From JACKHO01 sp041398745 (lineage in GTDB: Bacteria; Planctomycetota; Planctomycetia; Planctomycetales; Planctomycetaceae), in the NCBI GenBank assembly GCA_041398745.1, contig JAWKUB010000003.1:930001-994000 (forward strand): a stretch of 64,000 bases of DNA, read 5' to 3'. Made by a program: the position numbers and the translations under genes. Below, piece by piece: positions 60,857 to 64,000 of this stretch. Numbering within the stretch: the stretch's first letter is position 1; each line of letters starts with the position of its first letter. Under the pieces are notes generated by a model. That model was not told the origin of the DNA. It was given only the letters and a program-made list of their open reading frames with translations, and did not search any database.

Positions 60857-62809
60857 ATGCGTCGCAGTAATCAACTAAGTCCACGTAACGGTCATACTCT
60901 GAAAGTCTTGATCGTCGCACGTATCAGTGGTTGCCAGAACCAGAAGGAAATGAGTCTCGATGATCAAGTAGATCATGCGAAAGAAGAGATTTCGGAATTC
61001 TTCGACGGACCCTGTGAGTACCACGTAATTGCTACCAAAGGAAAGGGCGAACGTCTCGATCGCCCGGAACTTCAGGAAGTTGAGGACCGGCTAAGTCGAA
61101 GTGTGGACGATGTGCTGGTCATGGAAGACGTGGGGCGACTTGTACGTGGAGCGGCGGCAGTTGAGATATGGGGCATTGCTGTCGATCATGGTATTCGCTG
61201 CATCGCGCCAAATGATGGCTGCGATACGACTGATCCGACCTGGGAAGAAGATCTGCTCTCGGCGTGCAAGGACCATGTCAGTCATTGTGCCCATACCTCT
61301 CGGCGGATCAAGCACAAGCAAATGAATCGCTTCAGACGCAGTGGTGGTGCAACGCCTCTTCCAACCTATGGCTATATCAAACCAGAGGGAGTCAAGCACT
61401 ACAGTGACTGGCAGAAAGACAATACGGCGACTCTTCATTTGAAAGCTGGTTTGGACGTCCTTCAGAGGACTCAGAACTGGACTGCTGTGGCGGAGTATTT
61501 CAACGGCAATTCGATTCCACCAGGCCCCTATTGCCGCAATGAAAAGTGGGACGGAGCAATGGTGAAACGTCTCTACCACAATCCCATTTTGAAAGGGACT
61601 CCGCAGCGTGGTGCACGGCACAGTGTCAAACACCACCAGTCCGGTCGACGAATCTCCGAAGTCAATCCCGAGGGGCCGACATACCGAGACGAACCACACC
61701 TCGCTCACTTCAAAGGCGACGATGCGGTCGAATTGGATGCAATTCTGCAGATAGTTGATGATCAGAACCAGATTCTCGGACGAAGATGCTCGATGTCGTC
61801 GGAACGAAGTATTGGAAACGGAAGGCGTTCCCGATTTCCTGGGCAGTGTGCAGTCTGCTGGTATTGCGGTCGCGACATGGTCTGGGGTGGTAACGGCATC
61901 AGAACGAATCTGATGTGCAACGGATCACGGCACTATCAATGCTGGAACTCTGTTGGCTTCAACGGCATGTTCGCGACCGAAACGATCGTGGCAGCTATCA
62001 AGGCAGAACTGGAAAGTCTGGAAGGGGCGGCGGAACAGTTTTCCGATATAGTCAGTACGGCCTTGATTGATACGGCAAATGATGATCAAGAACGCCGATT
62101 GCTCGAAGCCGACGAATTGAGATGGCGCGAAGAGTCGGACAACATCGCTGCCGCCATTCGCCAGACGGGCCCTCACGCCATGCTCAACGATTTGCTACGG
62201 GAGCTGGATGAACGGAGGCGCCTGTTGGATGCTCGTCGACGAGCCGTCGACCAAAACTCGCAGGGACCATTGCAATTGCCGCTCAGTGCCGTGGAACTGT
62301 CTGAACAGTTCGATCTGGCAGCTACGGAACTTGCAAATGACTCTTTCGAGTTCGCTGACATCATGCGATCAATGGTGACTGGCTTCCATGTTTATCTCGT
62401 GCGCCTCGTGGATGGCGGAAGCTTGGTGCCACGTGCGAAAGTAACACTCTGTCTGGGTGGGTTTCTACGGGATATGAGCCAAGCTCCTGGAATGCAGGAG
62501 TACCTGACACGTGAATTGACGATTGATCTCTTCGAAGAACCGACACGCGAGAGGCTCCGGAAGCAGGTCGTTGAAAGATTCGCTGTGGGAGAGAAGCAAC
62601 GTGACATTGCAATGGAATTCGAGACGCATCAAGCGACCATTCAACGTGCCCTCAAACTTGACCGCCTGATGCGCGACCGTGGACTAGCAAGTCCCTATGA
62701 GCTCGTCACTGAACCTCCAGGTCAAGCAGACAATCGAAAAATGAAGCGGCACCGTCATCCACGATACCACTTTGAACTCAAGGAAGGCTACGAACCACCG
62801 CTACTGTAA
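60857..62809 (+). CDS. Large serine recombinase (integrase-like)
   Basis: 650 residues. Near the N-terminus KVLIVARISGCQNQKEMSLDDQ holds the R-x-S catalytic serine position of serine recombinases, followed by helices and VMEDVGRLVRGAAAVEIWG in the resolvase domain. The recombinase domain has RFRRSGGATPLPTYGYIKPEG and RLYHNPILKGTPQRG. The zinc-ribbon reads CAVCWYCGRDMVWGG...CNGSRHYQC near residues 335-370. A coiled coil and a C-terminal helix-turn-helix (EKQRDIAMEFETHQATIQRAL) complete it. It probably integrates and excises the element of which it is the first gene. AAAGGAG precedes the ATG. Confidence 0.88.
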   Translation: MRRSNQLSPRNGHTLKVLIVARISGCQNQKEMSLDDQVDHAKEEISEFFDGPCEYHVIATKGKGERLDRPELQEVEDRLSRSVDDVLVMEDVGRLVRGAAAVEIWGIAVDHGIRCIAPNDGCDTTDPTWEEDLLSACKDHVSHCAHTSRRIKHKQMNRFRRSGGATPLPTYGYIKPEGVKHYSDWQKDNTATLHLKAGLDVLQRTQNWTAVAEYFNGNSIPPGPYCRNEKWDGAMVKRLYHNPILKGTPQRGARHSVKHHQSGRRISEVNPEGPTYRDEPHLAHFKGDDAVELDAILQIVDDQNQILGRRCSMSSERSIGNGRRSRFPGQCAVCWYCGRDMVWGGNGIRTNLMCNGSRHYQCWNSVGFNGMFATETIVAAIKAELESLEGAAEQFSDIVSTALIDTANDDQERRLLEADELRWREESDNIAAAIRQTGPHAMLNDLLRELDERRRLLDARRRAVDQNSQGPLQLPLSAVELSEQFDLAATELANDSFEFADIMRSMVTGFHVYLVRLVDGGSLVPRAKVTLCLGGFLRDMSQAPGMQEYLTRELTIDLFEEPTRERLRKQVVERFAVGEKQRDIAMEFETHQATIQRALKLDRLMRDRGLASPYELVTEPPGQADNRKMKRHRHPRYHFELKEGYEPPLL

Positions 62810-62839
62810 AACACACTGACAACCCGAATTCTCATCACC

Positions 62840-62874
62840 AGCGATCCCGAGTGCGATACTCGGGATCGCTTTTT
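62840..62874 (+). terminator. Rho-independent terminator of the recombinase gene
   Basis: AGCGATCCCGAGT at 62840-62852 pairs perfectly with ACTCGGGATCGCT at 62858-62870, a 13-bp stem with a 5-base loop, followed by TTTT. It lies 31 bases after the stop codon. Confidence 0.9.
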
Positions 62875-62895
62875 CGTTACAGAGGAACGCGCACC

Positions 62896-63027
62896 TTGCC
62901 AAAACAACATCTCGCAAAGAAGAAAAAGCATCCCGACACAAAAGCAGGTCCCATTCCAATCGGAAGTCCAATTCACCGCCTGCTGAAACTGATTGCGAAT
63001 CGCATTGCTGGGCGACTTCGCAAGTGA
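62896..63027 (+). CDS. Possible 43-residue basic protein
   Basis: TTG at 62896 with GAGGA about 10 bases upstream (62882-62886). The product starts PKQHLAKKKKHPDTKAGPIP, then PIHRLLKLIANRIAGRLRK: a Lys-rich half followed by an amphipathic basic helix. It directly follows the recombinase terminator. The TTG start and short length leave real doubt. It could be a nucleic-acid-binding or excision accessory peptide, but no family is known to me. Confidence 0.4.
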   Translation: MPKQHLAKKKKHPDTKAGPIPIGSPIHRLLKLIANRIAGRLRK

Positions 63028-63331
63028 TTTTACTGTCCTGGACGCAGTCCGTTTTCAAATCGCTTCACGATTCTCACTGAATATGGGCCTACGAGAACTC
63101 CAAGTGCTACGCCCCATGCGCTTAACTCGTGCTCGCTTGATTCAGCAGTAGGTGAGCCTGCGATTTCTGGGAGCAAGTGTGTTCGCTTGTTTCTGCCTGT
63201 TCGCATGTGCAATTCCATTCTTGGTGTTGCTCGCCTCCGGTCGCGCCGTTTCTAAATTGAGGTCGAAAACGCGGCAGGTATTAGTGAGAGGTGTATTAAC
63301 TATTCCCCAACACTGAATGAAAGGAGCAAGC
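63028..63331. other. 304-base stretch without a supported gene
   Basis: Short frames on the minus strand (for example 63030-63218) and a 22-codon plus frame from 63080 have no ribosome binding site or protein family character. The stretch should hold the promoter for the DUF1257 operon; AGTGAGAGGTGTATTAACTA near 63282 is AT-rich but I cannot define boxes. Confidence 0.35.
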
Positions 63332-63700
63332 ATGTCTCACATTGTCATGATCGCGACGCAGATTCGTGATCCGATGGCGTTGAGTTCAGCCTGTGCGCGG
63401 CTGTCGTTGCCAGTGCCGACTCTGGGCACAGTCAAACTTTTCAGCACGGAAGCGACCGGACACTGTGTCCGGTTGCCCAACTGGCGTTATCCGGTGGTCT
63501 GTCATCTGGAGACCGGACAACTCAGCTATGACAACTATCAGGGACGCTGGGGTGATCCGGCGCAGCTGAACCGCCTGGTTCAAGCTTATGCCGTGGAGAA
63601 AGCACGACTGGAAGCGCGGCGCTCGGGCCATACGATCGTCGAACAGGCACTCCCCGATGGTTCCATCCAACTCACCCTGCAAACTGGAGGTGCTGCTTGA
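63332..63700 (+). CDS. DUF1257 (Ycf35-like) protein
   Basis: 122 residues from the ATG at 63332 (AAAGGAGC upstream; an ATG at 63317 is too early for that site). MSHIVMIATQIRDPMALSSA, then SLPVPTLGTVKLFSTEATGH, WRYPVVCHLETGQLSYDNYQ and GRWGDPAQLNRLVQAYAVEK follow the DUF1257 family, known from plastid ycf35 and cyanobacteria. Function is unknown; such proteins are often encoded beside a Ycf46-like AAA ATPase and a DUF2997 gene. The stop codon overlaps the start of the DUF2997 gene (TTGA), so the two are coupled. Confidence 0.9.
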   Translation: MSHIVMIATQIRDPMALSSACARLSLPVPTLGTVKLFSTEATGHCVRLPNWRYPVVCHLETGQLSYDNYQGRWGDPAQLNRLVQAYAVEKARLEARRSGHTIVEQALPDGSIQLTLQTGGAA

Positions 63701-63888
63701 AATCGATCGTCATCATCATCTCCCCGACCGGGGAGACTCAACTGGAAACCAAAGGCTTTTCCGGCTCGGAATGCCAACAGGCCAGCCGGTTCCTGGAGGA
63801 GGCACTGGGACAGCGGACCGAAGAACGCCTGACGGCGGAGTTCCATGCCACTCAACCCCAACAGCAACACACATCACAGGAGACCTGA
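63697..63888 (+). CDS. DUF2997 protein
   Basis: 63 residues from a TTG at 63697 with GGAGG 6-10 bases upstream, overlapping the DUF1257 stop. MKSIVIIISPTGETQLETKG, then FSGSECQQASRFLEEALGQ, is the whole DUF2997 signature. The family almost always accompanies DUF1257, and function is unknown. Its stop overlaps the possible start of the next frame. Confidence 0.88.
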   Translation: MKSIVIIISPTGETQLETKGFSGSECQQASRFLEEALGQRTEERLTAEFHATQPQQQHTSQET

Positions 63889-64000
63889 CCGTTACTAATG
63901 ACATCTCACCCGTCCCATGTTCGTTGCAGCCTCACGACTGCCCGCATTCCGTCCGACTGCTACTGGTCGTGGAAGGGACCAATGACATCGAGTTTCTGCG
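63885..64000 (+). CDS. TOPRIM-like protein, N-terminal part (runs off the window)
   Basis: An open frame from about 63885 to the window end reads DISPVPCSLQPHD and then SVRLLLVVEGTNDIEFLR. The hhhVEGxxDxxFL pattern is the first TOPRIM strand and loop, with the catalytic Glu, as in OLD-type nucleases and primases. No ATG, GTG or TTG is in frame at the 5' end; a CTG at 63885, overlapping the DUF2997 stop, with CAGGAG just before it, is the only candidate, so the start is uncertain. Part of the same gene cassette. Confidence 0.55.
   Translation, partial: MTVTNDISPVPCSLQPHDCPHSVRLLLVVEGTNDIEFL

Overview
The window is about 64 kb of chromosome from a planctomycete, probably of the order Planctomycetales. 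No species is assigned because no marker gene was searched. The evidence is the gene content: a Tat-exported DUF1501 protein, a secreted arylsulfatase, a Ser/Thr-kinase fused to a STAND ATPase and a SUMF1 domain, a wax-synthase-like membrane protein, a huge DUF4175-like Gly/Pro/Ser-rich membrane protein, a DUF1257/DUF2997 cassette, and LpxD/LpxI (Gram-negative lipid A). Genes lie on both strands in short runs with modest intergenic gaps.

Layout. 1-4.3 kb (+): end of a dihydroorotate-dehydrogenase-like gene, a small membrane protein, a PLP aminotransferase, a rhodanese, two overlapping membrane/zinc-ribbon genes and a secreted 16-residue-repeat protein. 4.6-8.2 kb (-): small conserved proteins set among intergenic repeats, then an NtrC-type regulator without the GAFTGA loop. 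8.4 kb: a selenocysteine tRNA. 8.5-11 kb (-): a ferric-type ABC permease and binding lipoprotein. 11-13.6 kb (-): two unknown genes and an oxidoreductase. 13.9 kb: rpsT and its terminator. 14.2-22.7 kb (-): DUF4175-like protein, an ExbB/TolQ channel and a TPR protein. 22.9-26.7 kb (-): DUF1501, prephenate dehydrogenase and an enolase-superfamily enzyme. 26.86-28.31 kb: an ISKra4-type insertion sequence with intact ends and a 9-bp target duplication.

28.4-45.2 kb is mostly metabolic: sulfatase, polyprenyl synthase, D-threonine-aldolase-like enzyme, lpxI-lpxD (-), aconitase, a HAD phosphatase, plsY, a secreted unknown protein, pyrD, and an ABC-2 permease beside an ABC exporter whose nucleotide-binding domain has lost its catalytic motifs. 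45.2-47 kb holds an unknown gene, a small gene stopped by an in-frame TAG, and an RNA 2',3'-cyclic phosphodiesterase. 47-53 kb is a single ancestral kinase-STAND-transmembrane-SUMF1 gene cut in two by an IS66-type element; removing the element and one 9-bp target copy restores the frame exactly. 53-60.5 kb carries PolX, a wax-synthase-like pair, an M42 peptidase, folK, a DUF2071 protein and an MFS transporter.

60.5-64 kb looks like the start of an integrative element: a large serine recombinase preceded by five helically phased TCA-centred repeats and a 25-bp palindrome, then a strong terminator, a tiny basic ORF, DUF1257, DUF2997 and the start of a TOPRIM-like gene running off the window.

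A short palindromic repeat (core CACAGACA-TTCC-TGTCTGTG) occurs three times, plus once in diverged form, each time just after a stop codon and in the same orientation relative to the gene. All family assignments were made by reading motifs by eye; no database search was run.
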